The notes beneath the pieces were generated by a model. That model was not told where the DNA came from, ran no database searches, and saw nothing but the letters and a program-made list of their open reading frames with translations. DNA of 64,000 bases from Phycicoccus duodecadis. Lineage in GTDB: Bacteria; Actinomycetota; Actinomycetes; Actinomycetales; Dermatophilaceae. The stretch covers positions 434,001 to 498,000 of the forward strand of contig NZ_PJNE01000001.1 in NCBI RefSeq assembly GCF_002846495.1, written 5' to 3'. Below are positions 9,041 to 17,479 of this stretch, in pieces. Within the stretch, counting starts at the first letter, position 1, and every line of letters starts with the position of its first letter. The position numbers and the translations under genes are program-made.

Positions 9041-10008
9041 CGCACGACGGGGGCGATCTCGGCGGCGGCGTCGTCGCCGTAGGCGGCGGCGACGCGCTCG
9101 AGGACCCCGCTGCGGGTGACGGTGTACTCCTGGGTGCCCACGGTCTCGAGGACGTAGGCGGCGAGCACCGAGCCCATCTGGGCGCAGCGCTCGTGCCCGA
9201 GGCCACCCGCCAGCCCGACCAGGAAGCCGGCGCGGAAGGCGTCGCCGACGCCGGTCGGGTCGACCCGCGCGACGTCACCGGCGGCCGGCACGTGGAGGGG
9301 CTCCTCACCGCGGGTGCGGATGTCGGCGCCGTCCTTGCCGCGGGTGATGACGCGGGTCGTCACCCGGTCGTCGATCTCGTCCTGGCTCCAGCCGGTCTTG
9401 GTCGAGGTCAGGTGCGACTCGTACTCGTTGGTGAAGAGGTAGTCGGCACCGTCGACCAGCTTGCGGATGAACGGCCCGTCGGCGAAGGCCAGCTGCTGGG
9501 AGGGGTCGGCCACGAACGGGATGCCGCGCCCCCGGCACTCGTCGGTGTGGCGCAGCATGGCGTCGGGGTCGTCGGCGCCGATGAGCACCAGGTCCAGGCC
9601 CCACCGCTCGTGGATGGGCCCGAGCTCGATCATCCGGGCCTCGGACATGGCACCCGCGTAGAAGGTGGCGATCTGCGCCATGTCGTCGTCGGTGGTGCAG
9701 ACGAAGCGCGCGGTGTGGTGGGTCGAGGAGACGTGGACGTGCTCGGTGATGACGCCGTGGCGGGTCAGCCAGCTGCGGTAGTCACCGAAGTCCTCACCGG
9801 CGGCGCCGATGAGGAGCGGCCGGGCGCCGAGGACGGCCATCCCGAAGCAGATGTTGCCGGCGATGCCTCCTCGACGGATCTCGAGGCGGTCGGCGAGGAA
9901 ACTGACCGAGATCTTGTCGAGCTGCTCGACGACCAGGGAGTCGGCGAACCTCCCGCGGAAGGTCATGAGGTGGTCGGTGGCGATGGACCCGGTGACGGCG
10001 ATCTGCAC
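9025..10008 (-). CDS. adoK: Adenosine kinase (PfkB family)
   Basis: The protein phosphorylates adenosine to AMP for purine salvage. The 327 residues match M. tuberculosis AdoK (Rv2202c) throughout, for example IAVTGSIATDHLM at the start, HTARFVCTTD.DMAQIA.FYPGAM-like text, ADPSQQLA, YLFTNEYE and the PfkB signature DPTGVGDAFRAGF with the catalytic aspartate. The actinobacterial enzyme is ribokinase-like rather than similar to the eukaryotic one. The GTG start has TAGGTT six bases upstream. Neighbours (erpA-like, glycerate kinase) are the same as in mycobacteria. Confidence 0.92.
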   Translation of the reverse strand: MQIAVTGSIATDHLMTFRGRFADSLVVEQLDKISVSFLADRLEIRRGGIAGNICFGMAVLGARPLLIGAAGEDFGDYRSWLTRHGVITEHVHVSSTHHTARFVCTTDDDMAQIATFYAGAMSEARMIELGPIHERWGLDLVLIGADDPDAMLRHTDECRGRGIPFVADPSQQLAFADGPFIRKLVDGADYLFTNEYESHLTSTKTGWSQDEIDDRVTTRVITRGKDGADIRTRGEEPLHVPAAGDVARVDPTGVGDAFRAGFLVGLAGGLGHERCAQMGSVLAAYVLETVGTQEYTVTRSGVLERVAAAYGDDAAAEIAPVVRCARD

Positions 10009-10014
10009 CAGAGC

Positions 10015-10020
10015 AACCTA
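10015..10020 (-). promoter_or_regulatory. -10 element TAGGTT, leaderless start of adoK
   Basis: The hexamer ends six bases before the GTG at 10008 and there is no ribosome site. Confidence 0.55.
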
Positions 10021-10037
10021 CCCGCCCCGGGGCACGG

Positions 10038-10078
10038 CAACGGGCCCGGACCATCGAGGGGATGGCCCGGACCCGTTG
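10038..10078 (-). terminator. Imperfect hairpin after the ErpA-like gene
   Basis: An inverted repeat of 18 bases with two mismatches (10038-10055 with 10061-10078) lies just downstream of the ErpA-like stop and upstream of the adoK promoter, separating the two units. Confidence 0.6.
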
Positions 10079-10088
10079 GGACCGTGGG

Positions 10089-10457
10089 TCAGCTGAAGCT
10101 GTCGCCGCAGGCGCAGGAGCTGCCGGCGTTGGGGTTGTCGATCGTGAACCCCTGCTTCTCGATGGTGTCGGAGAAGTCGATGGTGGCGCCCTCGAGGTAG
10201 GGGGCGCTCATCCGGTCGACGACGACCTCGACGCCACCGAAGTCGCGCACGAGGTCACCGTCGAGGGTGCGCTCGTCGAAGTAGAGCTGGTAGATGAGCC
10301 CCGAGCAGCCGCCGGGCTGCACGCCCACGCGGAGGCGGAGGTCGTCGCGACCCTCCTGCAAGAGCAGGGAGGCGACCTTGGTGGACGCCACGTCGGTGAG
10401 CTGGACGCCGTGCGTCGCGGTCTCGGTGGCCTCGGTGGTCTGGAGCTGGTCGCTCAT
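10089..10457 (-). CDS. erpA: Iron-sulfur cluster insertion protein, HesB/IscA/ErpA type
   Basis: An A-type carrier that delivers Fe-S clusters to target enzymes. The 122-residue product ends in GSSCACGDSFS, giving the C-x-C pair, and the first cysteine is in VQPGGCSGL. The start is the ATG at 10457, which has AAGGAG seven bases upstream; the frame runs 19 codons further up without a ribosome site. Clients in this window could include LipA, NadA and the Rieske and other respiratory proteins, but which it serves is inference. Confidence 0.92.
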   Translation of the reverse strand: MSDQLQTTEATETATHGVQLTDVASTKVASLLLQEGRDDLRLRVGVQPGGCSGLIYQLYFDERTLDGDLVRDFGGVEVVVDRMSAPYLEGATIDFSDTIEKQGFTIDNPNAGSSCACGDSFS

Positions 10458-10589
10458 GCGAGGACTCCTTGAGTCTGTGGTGGTGATGGCCGGTGGGCCT
10501 GGTGCTGCGTCCAACCCCGGATCGGCCTCCGGTGTTCCCGGATGCTCCCACTGTACGTCGCGCCCCGGACAGCCGCTGGGGGCCGTCCG

Positions 10590-11756
10590 TCAGCGCGCCG
10601 GGGACCAGGTGCGCGCGACGCGAGCGGTACGGGCCTCGAGGGTCGCGACCGGGTCGGCCACCATGGCCTCGACCTCGCGGGGGGTGTCGGCCACGGCGTA
10701 GCAGCCGGCCAGGCCCAGCGTCATCGACTCGCGGCGCCCGACCAGGCACTCACCGGCGACGCAGACCACGGGCCGTGCGGTCTCCATCGTGGCCTCGGCC
10801 ACCCCGGAGACGACCGAGCCCCGCAGCGCGGTCCAGTCGAGACGGCCGGTGCCCGTGACGACCAGGTCGCTGCCCGCGGCCGCCACCGAGAAGCCGCTGA
10901 CCCGCAGCACCTCGGCCACCGCCCCGACCGGACGGGCTCCGAGGGCCAGCAGCGCGAAGCCCAGACCCCCGGCGGCCCCCGCCCCCGGTTCGCGGTCGAG
11001 ACGGCGCGGGCGCCCGGTGAGCAGGTCCAGGGGCGGGCTGGGGAGCGAGCGGGCCAGCACGTCGGTGAAGTGGCCGAGCGCGAACTCCAGGCGCTGCGCG
11101 AGGTCGGGCGAGGCGCCCTTGCGCGGGGCCTCGACGGCGCTGGTGCCCGACAGACCCAGCAGCGGCGTCTCCTCGTCGGTGGCCAGGACGAGCTCGACGC
11201 CGGAGAGCCGGTCGAGCACCGACGGCAGGCCCAGCAGCGAGTCGCCCGGCGCGTCGGTGAGCGCGAGCCCTCCGCGGGCCAGCACGGAGCTCGGGCCGGC
11301 GCCGAGCGCGGCGAGCATCCCGGCCCCTGCGTCGTTCGTGGCGCCCCCGCCCACCCCCAGGACGATGCGGGTGGCGCCCTCGGCCAGGGCGGTGTCGACG
11401 AGCTGACCGACGCCCCACGTACTGGTGCTGCCGGGGTCGCGCTCGTCGGCCGCGAGCAGGTGCAGGCCCGTCGCCTGGGAGGTCTCGACCCACGCGGTGC
11501 GGCGATGCCCCTCGTCGACGACCAGCACGGCGGCCGGCACCTCGCGCCCCACCGGGTCGCTCACGGTGGTGGCCACCGTCACCCCGCCCAGGGCGCGCTG
11601 CACGACGTCGAGGAAGCCGGGGCCCCCGTCGGACAGGGGCAGGATGCGGACGTCGTCGTGGGGCGCGCCGGCGGCCCACCCGGCCGCCATCGCCGTGGCC
11701 GCCTGGGTCGGGCCGAGGGTGGACCCGAACCGGTCCGGGGCGATGAGCACGCGCAC
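10590..11756 (-). CDS. Glycerate kinase (GarK/GlxK type)
   Basis: This ATP-dependent enzyme phosphorylates glycerate (to 2- or 3-phosphoglycerate depending on subfamily). The 388 residues begin VRVLIAPDRFGSTLGP, the family N-terminus, and contain LPLSDGGPGF, LGVGGGATNDAGAGM and an EPGAGAAGGLGF segment typical of the family. I chose the GTG at 11756 because TACCCT lies seven bases upstream and the family starts there; the longer open frame upstream has no homology. Convergent with nothing; it is followed by the ErpA-like gene's promoter region. Confidence 0.9.
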   Translation of the reverse strand: MRVLIAPDRFGSTLGPTQAATAMAAGWAAGAPHDDVRILPLSDGGPGFLDVVQRALGGVTVATTVSDPVGREVPAAVLVVDEGHRRTAWVETSQATGLHLLAADERDPGSTSTWGVGQLVDTALAEGATRIVLGVGGGATNDAGAGMLAALGAGPSSVLARGGLALTDAPGDSLLGLPSVLDRLSGVELVLATDEETPLLGLSGTSAVEAPRKGASPDLAQRLEFALGHFTDVLARSLPSPPLDLLTGRPRRLDREPGAGAAGGLGFALLALGARPVGAVAEVLRVSGFSVAAAGSDLVVTGTGRLDWTALRGSVVSGVAEATMETARPVVCVAGECLVGRRESMTLGLAGCYAVADTPREVEAMVADPVATLEARTARVARTWSPAR

Positions 11757-11763
11757 GTCAGCG

Positions 11764-11769
11764 AGGGTA
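11764..11769 (-). promoter_or_regulatory. -10 element TACCCT, leaderless start of glycerate kinase
   Basis: The hexamer is seven bases before the GTG at 11756. Confidence 0.5.
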
Positions 11770-11772
11770 TCG

Positions 11773-11943
11773 GTGCCCGCCGCCGGAGCCGAGCACCCAG
11801 GGCCGCCCGCCCTGTGGTTCCGGCCGGGCGAGGAGCCCGGCGCGCGGCGCACCGTCCACCACCTGCTGTCCGAGCGGGCGCACCACACCGGGCACGCCGA
11901 CCTCCTCCGGGAGTCGGTCGACGGCCGGACGTCGAGGGGCTGA
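11773..11943 (+). pseudogene. C-terminal remnant of a DinB/DUF664-family gene
   Basis: A 56-codon frame contains TVHHLLSERAHHTGHADLLR followed by ESVDG. This closely resembles the last helix of DinB/DUF664 proteins (family pattern VHLIEETARHAGHADILRE.IDG), where the histidines bind metal in mycothiol- or bacillithiol-linked enzymes. Everything upstream of that helix, about 110 residues including the first metal histidine, is missing, and the glycerate kinase promoter occupies that position. I read it as the 3' end left from a deleted gene. A short functional protein is possible but unlikely. Confidence 0.5.
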
Positions 11944-11947
11944 GGCA

Positions 11948-11953
11948 TACGAT
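11948..11953 (+). promoter_or_regulatory. -10 element TACGAT, leaderless start of nadA
   Basis: TACGAT, six bases, then the GTG at 11960. It overlaps the end of the DinB remnant region. Confidence 0.6.
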
Positions 11954-11959
11954 CGGGGC

Positions 11960-13156
11960 GTGACGACCACGACCGGCGCGCCCCGTCCCGCCCCCCTCCC
12001 CCTGCTCGTGCTCGGGCAGGGGCGCGACCTCGCCAGCGAACGCGGGGTGGAGTGCCCCGGCGACCTGCCGGCACCCTCCGACCCGGGCCTGGTCGAGCGG
12101 GCCCGCGCCGCCAAGGCCGCGCTGGGCGAGCGCGTGTTCGTCCTGGGCCACCACTACCAGCGCGACGAGGTCATCGAGTTCGCCGACGTCACCGGCGACT
12201 CCTTCAAGCTGGCCAAGGAGGCCGCCGCCCGCCCCGACGCCGAGTACGTCGTGTTCTGCGGGGTGCACTTCATGGCCGAGTCGGCCGACATCCTCACCGC
12301 CGAAGAGCAGACGGTCGTCCTGCCCGACCTCGCGGCCGGGTGCTCGATGGCCGACATGGCCGCCATCGACCAGGTGCAGGAGTGCTGGGAGCAGCTGGCC
12401 GAGGCCGGTGTCGCCGAGCGCACCGTGCCGGTCACCTACATGAACTCCTCGGCGGCCATCAAGGCCTTCACGGGGCGCCACGGCGGCACCATCTGCACCT
12501 CGTCGAACGCCCGCACGGCGCTCACCTGGGCGCTCGACCGGGCCGGCGACGGCGGCAAGGTGCTCTTCCTGCCCGACCAGCACCTGGGCCGCAACACCTA
12601 CGCCCGCGACCTCGGCCGCCCCCTCGAGGACTGCGTGGTCTGGGACCCGCACCGCCCGATGGGCGGGCTCACCCCCGAGCAGCTGCGCGACGCCACGATG
12701 ATCCTGTGGCGCGGCCACTGCTCGGTGCACGGCCGCTTCTCGGTCGAGGCCGTCGAGGCGGCGCGCCGCGACATCCCCGGCGTCAAGGTCATCGTCCACC
12801 CCGAGTGCCGCCACGAGGTCGTCGCGCTGGCCGACGAGGTGGGCTCGACCGAGAGGATCATCAGGACCATCGCGGCCGCCCCGGCCGGCACCGCCTGGGC
12901 GGTCGGCACCGAGCTGAACCTGGTGCGCCGGCTGGCCGCGCAGTTCCCCGAGCAGCGCATCGCCTTCCTGGAGAAGAACGTCTGCTACTGCTCGACCATG
13001 AACCGCATCGACCTGCCGCACCTGGTGTGGGCGCTGGAGTCGCTGGTCGAGGGCCGGGTGGTCAACGCCATCCGGGTCGACGACGAGACCTCGCGGTACG
13101 CGCGGGCCGCGCTCGACCAGATGCTCGCGCTGCCGGGCGAGACCGGCAAGGACTGA
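11960..13156 (+). CDS. nadA: Quinolinate synthase A
   Basis: NadA condenses iminoaspartate (from L-aspartate oxidase) with dihydroxyacetone phosphate to quinolinate, the first committed step of de novo NAD synthesis. It holds a [4Fe-4S] cluster. The 398-residue product shows the family motifs LGHHYQRDEV, GDSFKLA, FCGVHFMAESA, PDLAAGCSMADMA, MNSSAAIKA and the C-terminal KNVCYCSTM. Cysteines in AGCSMAD, HPECRHEV and NVCYC fit the cluster ligands. The usual partners nadB and nadC do not follow; the potassium module does. Confidence 0.95.
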   Translation: MTTTTGAPRPAPLPLLVLGQGRDLASERGVECPGDLPAPSDPGLVERARAAKAALGERVFVLGHHYQRDEVIEFADVTGDSFKLAKEAAARPDAEYVVFCGVHFMAESADILTAEEQTVVLPDLAAGCSMADMAAIDQVQECWEQLAEAGVAERTVPVTYMNSSAAIKAFTGRHGGTICTSSNARTALTWALDRAGDGGKVLFLPDQHLGRNTYARDLGRPLEDCVVWDPHRPMGGLTPEQLRDATMILWRGHCSVHGRFSVEAVEAARRDIPGVKVIVHPECRHEVVALADEVGSTERIIRTIAAAPAGTAWAVGTELNLVRRLAAQFPEQRIAFLEKNVCYCSTMNRIDLPHLVWALESLVEGRVVNAIRVDDETSRYARAALDQMLALPGETGKD

Positions 13157-13238
13157 CGCGGGGTCGGCTGGGCCGCCACCCGACCAGCGGCGGAAGCGGA
13201 GGTTCGGCGGCTGGGCTGGTACGAGGGTGCCAAGAGGG

Positions 13239-13277
13239 CGTCAAGGTTCGCCGGTCCCGCGTCAAGGACTCGTCAGG
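13239..13277 (+). promoter_or_regulatory. Phased direct repeats upstream of kimA (possible KdpE-type operator)
   Basis: GTCAAGG occurs at 13240-13246 and 13261-13267, 21 bases apart, and a variant GTCAGG follows at 13272, 11 bases further. The spacing equals two helical turns and then one, putting the sites on one face of the DNA, as expected for tandem binding of an OmpR-family regulator. The KdpE-like gene at 16734 is the obvious candidate. Inference only. Confidence 0.4.
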
Positions 13278-13316
13278 ATTCCGCAAGCCCAGGCCGGTCG
13301 GTGCTGCCGTGGAGCC

Positions 13317-15293
13317 ATGACGACATTGACCCGCCTTCCGAAGCGTCTGATGCTGGGGCACCCCCTCCAGACCTCGATGATGGGCGACACGCTCCTTCCG
13401 AAGAAGCTCGCCCTGCCGGTGTTCTGCAGCGACCCTCTGTCCTCGAACGCGTACGCGACCGAGGAGATCCTGCTCATGCTGAGCCTCGGCGGGCTGGCCC
13501 TCCTCTCCATGACCCCGTGGGTCGCTGCCGCCGTCGTGACCCTGTTGGTCATCGTCGTGCTCTCGTACCGGCAGACCTGCTACGCCTACCCGGACGGCGG
13601 TGGCGCGTACGCCGTGAGCCGCGAGAACCTCGGCCGGACGGCCGCGCTGGTGGCGGCCAGCGCCTTGATGGTCGACTACGTGCTGACCGTCGCCGTCTCG
13701 GTCGCGGCGGGGGTCGCCAACGTCGTGGCCGCGTTCCCGGCCCTGGCGCCTCACGTGGTGCTGATGTCCGCCGGGCTGGTCGTCGCGCTCGCGGTGGTCA
13801 ACCTTCGCGGGGTCAAGGAGTCCGGAACGGTGTTCGCCGTCCCGACCTACGGGTTCGTGCTGTGCGTGCTGGCGATGACCGGGTTCGGCATCTGGAGGTT
13901 CCTCGGCGGTGACGCGCCAGTGGCCGAGTCGGCCACCATCGGGATCCGGGCCGAGCAGAGCGTGGCGGGCCTGCTGCTGGTGGCCGTGGTGCTGCGGGCG
14001 TTCGCGTCAGGGTGCACGGCGCTCACCGGGGTGGAGGCGGTGAGCAACGGGGTTCCCAACTTCAAGCAGCCGAAGAGCCGCAACGCCGCCGCCACTCTGG
14101 GGATCATGGGCGTGCTGACGATCGGGATGTTCGTGGGCATCACGGCATTGGCACTGGCCACCCATGTCCACGTCGCCGCAGACGCTGCGCAGCTGGTGGG
14201 GGCGCCGGCCGGGTACTCGCAGCGCACGGTCATCGCTCAGCTGGCGGCCGCGGTGTTCGGGAACGACTCCGCGGGCTTCTATGCGGTCCAGGCCTTCACT
14301 GCCGCCATCCTGGTGCTCGCAGCGAACACCGCGTTCAACGGCTTCCCCATCCTTGCGTCGATCCTCGGGGAGGACGGCTTCCTCCCCCGTCAGTTCGCCC
14401 GCCGCGGCGACCGACTGGTCTTCTCCAACGGGATCGTCATCCTGGCGTTGCTGGCCGTCGCGCTGATCTGGGCGTTCGACGCCAGCCCGACTCGCCTGAT
14501 CCAGCTGTACATCATCGGCGTGTTCGTCTCGTTCACACTGAGCCAAGCCGGCATGGTCCGCCACTGGCGGACCCTGATCCGCCTCACCGACCGGGCATCG
14601 GAGATCGGGCGGATGCGCCGCGCGCAGGGCATCAACGCGCTCGGCGCCGCCACGACAGCCCTGGTGCTGGTCATCGTCCTGGTCACGAAGTTCACCCACG
14701 GCGCGTGGCTCGTGGTCATCGCGATGCCGCTGGTCTATGCACTGATGACCGGGATCGGCCGGCACTACCAGGCCGTGCGCGACGAGCTGCGCCCGGGACC
14801 CGCGGGCGTGCTGCTCCCGAGCCGGATCCATGCCGTGGTCCTGGTCTCCACGGTGAACACCCCGGCCCTGCGAGCGATCGCCTACGCCCGCGCCACCCGA
14901 CCCACCACGCTCACAGCGGTGACCGTGCGCACGAACGTCCACGAGACCGACCAGCTCGGGCGCGACTGGCTGGACCGGGACATCCCGGTGCCGTTGACCA
15001 TCCTCGACTCATCCTTCCGGGATGTGACCCGGCCGGTGATCGAGCACATCAGACACCTGCGCACCCAGGGCCCCCGCGATGTCGTCGCGGTGTTCGTCCC
15101 CGAGTACGTCGTCGGCCATTGGTGGGAACAGCTGCTGCACAACCAGACCGCCTTGCGGCTGAAGGCCAGGCTGATCTTCCTCCCGGGGGTGATGGTCACC
15201 AACGTGCCCTACCAGCTGGGATCCGCCGCGGCCGCCGAGCACCGGCACCAGGAGGAAGGCGCCGCAACCGACGCCGGCCCTGTGACACGCTGA
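13317..15293 (+). CDS. kimA: KimA-type potassium importer (APC superfamily)
   Basis: A 658-residue permease that aligns along its length with Bacillus subtilis KimA (YdaO), a high-affinity K+/H+ symporter. Shared signatures include CSDPLSSNAYATEEIL (KimA SSDALSSVAYGTEQIL), YRQTCYAYPDGGGAYAVS, VDYVLTVAVS, SGCTALTGVEA, LAANTAFNGFP and GDRLVFSNGI. The residues matching KimA Asp36 and Tyr43 are D39 and Y46. About twelve membrane helices are followed by a 170-residue cytoplasmic domain with HNQTALRLKARL, as in KimA. The ATG at 13317 has only a weak ribosome site; an upstream GTG at 13227 would add 30 unconserved residues and cover the repeat array. The stop is 4 bases from the kinase gene. A general amino-acid permease is the alternative, but the KimA features argue against it. 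Confidence 0.82.
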   Translation: MTTLTRLPKRLMLGHPLQTSMMGDTLLPKKLALPVFCSDPLSSNAYATEEILLMLSLGGLALLSMTPWVAAAVVTLLVIVVLSYRQTCYAYPDGGGAYAVSRENLGRTAALVAASALMVDYVLTVAVSVAAGVANVVAAFPALAPHVVLMSAGLVVALAVVNLRGVKESGTVFAVPTYGFVLCVLAMTGFGIWRFLGGDAPVAESATIGIRAEQSVAGLLLVAVVLRAFASGCTALTGVEAVSNGVPNFKQPKSRNAAATLGIMGVLTIGMFVGITALALATHVHVAADAAQLVGAPAGYSQRTVIAQLAAAVFGNDSAGFYAVQAFTAAILVLAANTAFNGFPILASILGEDGFLPRQFARRGDRLVFSNGIVILALLAVALIWAFDASPTRLIQLYIIGVFVSFTLSQAGMVRHWRTLIRLTDRASEIGRMRRAQGINALGAATTALVLVIVLVTKFTHGAWLVVIAMPLVYALMTGIGRHYQAVRDELRPGPAGVLLPSRIHAVVLVSTVNTPALRAIAYARATRPTTLTAVTVRTNVHETDQLGRDWLDRDIPVPLTILDSSFRDVTRPVIEHIRHLRTQGPRDVVAVFVPEYVVGHWWEQLLHNQTALRLKARLIFLPGVMVTNVPYQLGSAAAAEHRHQEEGAATDAGPVTR

Positions 15294-15297
15294 CCAG

Positions 15298-16737
15298 GTG
15301 AACGTCGTCGCCGGGACGGAAGCCCGCGCGCAGCCCCCGCGGACCGGACAGGTCCGCCTTCCCCACGGCCGCGCGGGCCTGGTGCTCACCATCGTCGGGC
15401 TGCCCCTGCTGACCGTCGTCCTGTTGCCGCTGCAGGCACGGCTCGCCGTCGGCAGCTTCCTCCTGATCTACCTGCTCGCCGTCGTCGTGATCGCCGTGCT
15501 GGGCGGGGCCGGGCCGGCGCTGTCGGCGGCCGTGGTCTCGTTCCTGCTGGTCAACTGGTTCCTGACACCTCCCTACTACACGCTGGCCGTGGCCAACCGG
15601 GACACCGCTGTGGACCTGGTCGTGTTCGTCCTCGTGGCCGTCCTGGTCAGCGTCGCCGTCGAGCTCGGTTCCAGAGCACGTCGCGCCGCCGACCGCCACT
15701 TCGTCGAGTCCCGGCTGCTGTCCGAGCTCGGCGCGGTCGAGTTCGGTGACGGGTCGGTGAGCACCGTCCTGGAGCGGGTCCGGGCGTTGTTCACCATGGA
15801 TGCCGTCGCGCTGCGCAAGGCCTCGACGGATGACGCCCCCCTCCTGGCATCGGTGGGCAGCGACATCCAGGGTCGCCCGACCCTGCGCGCCCCCGCCCCG
15901 GGCGGCCTGGAGCTCATCGCGTGGGGCCCCGAGCTCGTCGGCCAGGATCGGCACCTGTTCGCGACCCTGGCCGACCTCGCCGCACGCGCCTGGGAGGGTC
16001 AGGAACTGGCCAAGCAGGCCGGGCGGGCCGAAACCCTCGCCGAGACCGACCGCATCAGGGCCGGGCTGCTGGCTGCCGTCGGGCACGACCTGCGAACCCC
16101 GCTGGCCGGCATCAAGGCCGCCACCTCGAGCCTTCGCCAGGATGACGTGCCCTGGAGCGACGACGAACGCGCCGCGCTGCTCCGGACGATCGAGGAATCC
16201 GCCGACCGGCTGTCGGACGTCGTCTCCAACCTGCTCGCCATGAGCCGGATCCAGGCCGGTGTGCTGCCCGTGGACCTGCAACCCATCGCGCTCGACGCGG
16301 TCGTTGCCCGTGCCGTGCTGCACGGCACGACGCGTCGCGTCGCCGTCGACACCCCCGACAACCTGCCCTTGGTGCTGGCCGATGCCGGCCTGCTGGAGCA
16401 GGTCATCGCCAACCTGATCGACAACGCAGCCCGGTTCACTCCCGAGGGCGGCACCGTGGAGATCCACGCCGAGGCACCCGCCCCCGGCCCGGGCGTCGCC
16501 GAGCTCGACCTGGCCCGCCTGCACGTCGTTGACCACGGGCCAGGCATCGAGCCCGGCACGTGGGACGCCGTCTTCGTCCCGTTCCAACGACTTGGGGACC
16601 AGGACGTCAGCACGGGGCTCGGGCTGGGTCTGGCGATCGCGCGCGGGTTCCTCGACGCGATGAACGGGCGCCTCGAGCCCTCCTCGACCCCGGGCGGTGG
16701 ACTGACCATGACCATCTGCCTGCCGACCGCCGCATGA
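15298..16737 (+). CDS. Shortened KdpD-like sensor histidine kinase
   Basis: A 479-residue kinase corresponding to the C-terminal half of KdpD. It has four membrane helices of the DUF4118 type (about 28-125, including NWFLTPPYYTL), a degenerate GAF region (about 140-240), the phosphoacceptor box GHDLRTPLAG with H263, the N box NLIDNAARF, and ATP lid glycines in DHGPGIEPG and GLGLGLAI. The N-terminal KdpD domain and the universal-stress domain of full KdpD (about 400 residues) are absent. It follows kimA by 4 bases and overlaps the regulator by 4, so the three genes form one operon. A role in sensing K+ or osmotic state is inferred from context. Confidence 0.88.
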   Translation: MNVVAGTEARAQPPRTGQVRLPHGRAGLVLTIVGLPLLTVVLLPLQARLAVGSFLLIYLLAVVVIAVLGGAGPALSAAVVSFLLVNWFLTPPYYTLAVANRDTAVDLVVFVLVAVLVSVAVELGSRARRAADRHFVESRLLSELGAVEFGDGSVSTVLERVRALFTMDAVALRKASTDDAPLLASVGSDIQGRPTLRAPAPGGLELIAWGPELVGQDRHLFATLADLAARAWEGQELAKQAGRAETLAETDRIRAGLLAAVGHDLRTPLAGIKAATSSLRQDDVPWSDDERAALLRTIEESADRLSDVVSNLLAMSRIQAGVLPVDLQPIALDAVVARAVLHGTTRRVAVDTPDNLPLVLADAGLLEQVIANLIDNAARFTPEGGTVEIHAEAPAPGPGVAELDLARLHVVDHGPGIEPGTWDAVFVPFQRLGDQDVSTGLGLGLAIARGFLDAMNGRLEPSSTPGGGLTMTICLPTAA

Positions 16738-17408
16738 GCAGGATCCTGATCGTCGAGGACGACCCGCAGATGCTGCGCGCCGTGAGCATCAACCTCCGAG
16801 CACGGCGCTACACCGTCACCGCCGTGCGCGACGGCTCCGCCGCCCTCAGGTCGGCTGCGGCCAGCCCACCCGACCTGGTCATCCTCGACCTCGGCCTGCC
16901 CGACATGGACGGGGTGGAGGTCGTCGCCGGCCTGCGGGGATGGACCACCGTTCCCGTCATCGTCCTGTCCGCCCGCGACGGCCAGAGGGACAAGGTCCGC
17001 GCTCTCGACGTCGGCGCGGACGACTACCTCACCAAGCCCTTCGGCATGGACGAGCTCCTCGCCCGGGTACGGGCGGCACTGCGGCGCGCCCACCCCGACC
17101 CGCAGGCCCCGGTCGTCACCACCGATGCCTTCACCATCGACCTCGCATCGAAGCGAGCATCCCGGCACGGCACGCCGGTCAGACTCACTCCCACCGAGTG
17201 GCACCTCATCGAGATCCTGGTGCGCCACCCCGGCCGGCTCGTCACCGGCAGCCAGCTGCTCACCGAGGTGTGGGGACCCGGACGGGACAAGGACACCAAC
17301 TATCTGCGTGTCTACATGGCCCAGCTGCGCGCCAAGCTGGAACACGACCCCTCCCAGCCCCTCCACCTCATCACCGAGCCCGGACTCGGTTACCGCTTCG
17401 ACCCGTAG
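16734..17408 (+). CDS. KdpE-like response regulator (OmpR family)
   Basis: A 224-residue two-domain regulator. The receiver domain has acidic residues D9 and D10, the phosphorylation site D52 (VILDLGLPDMDG) and K99 (DDYLTKPF). The C-terminal winged helix ends VYMAQLRAKLEHDP...EPGLGYRF, as in KdpE. Its ATG overlaps the kinase stop (ATGA). It probably controls the kimA operon through the GTCAAGG repeats; no kdpFABC genes are in this window. Confidence 0.92.
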   Translation: MSRILIVEDDPQMLRAVSINLRARRYTVTAVRDGSAALRSAAASPPDLVILDLGLPDMDGVEVVAGLRGWTTVPVIVLSARDGQRDKVRALDVGADDYLTKPFGMDELLARVRAALRRAHPDPQAPVVTTDAFTIDLASKRASRHGTPVRLTPTEWHLIEILVRHPGRLVTGSQLLTEVWGPGRDKDTNYLRVYMAQLRAKLEHDPSQPLHLITEPGLGYRFDP

Positions 17409-17479
17409 GTCCACCCGAGTCGCGACCTCGGCCTGGTGCTCCACCTCGGCGAGCCGGGCGGTATGGAGTGACTGCGCGC

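Noticed and set aside
13227..13316. GTG start for kimA at 13227
   Set aside because: The added 30 residues are not KimA-like and would translate through the repeat array.
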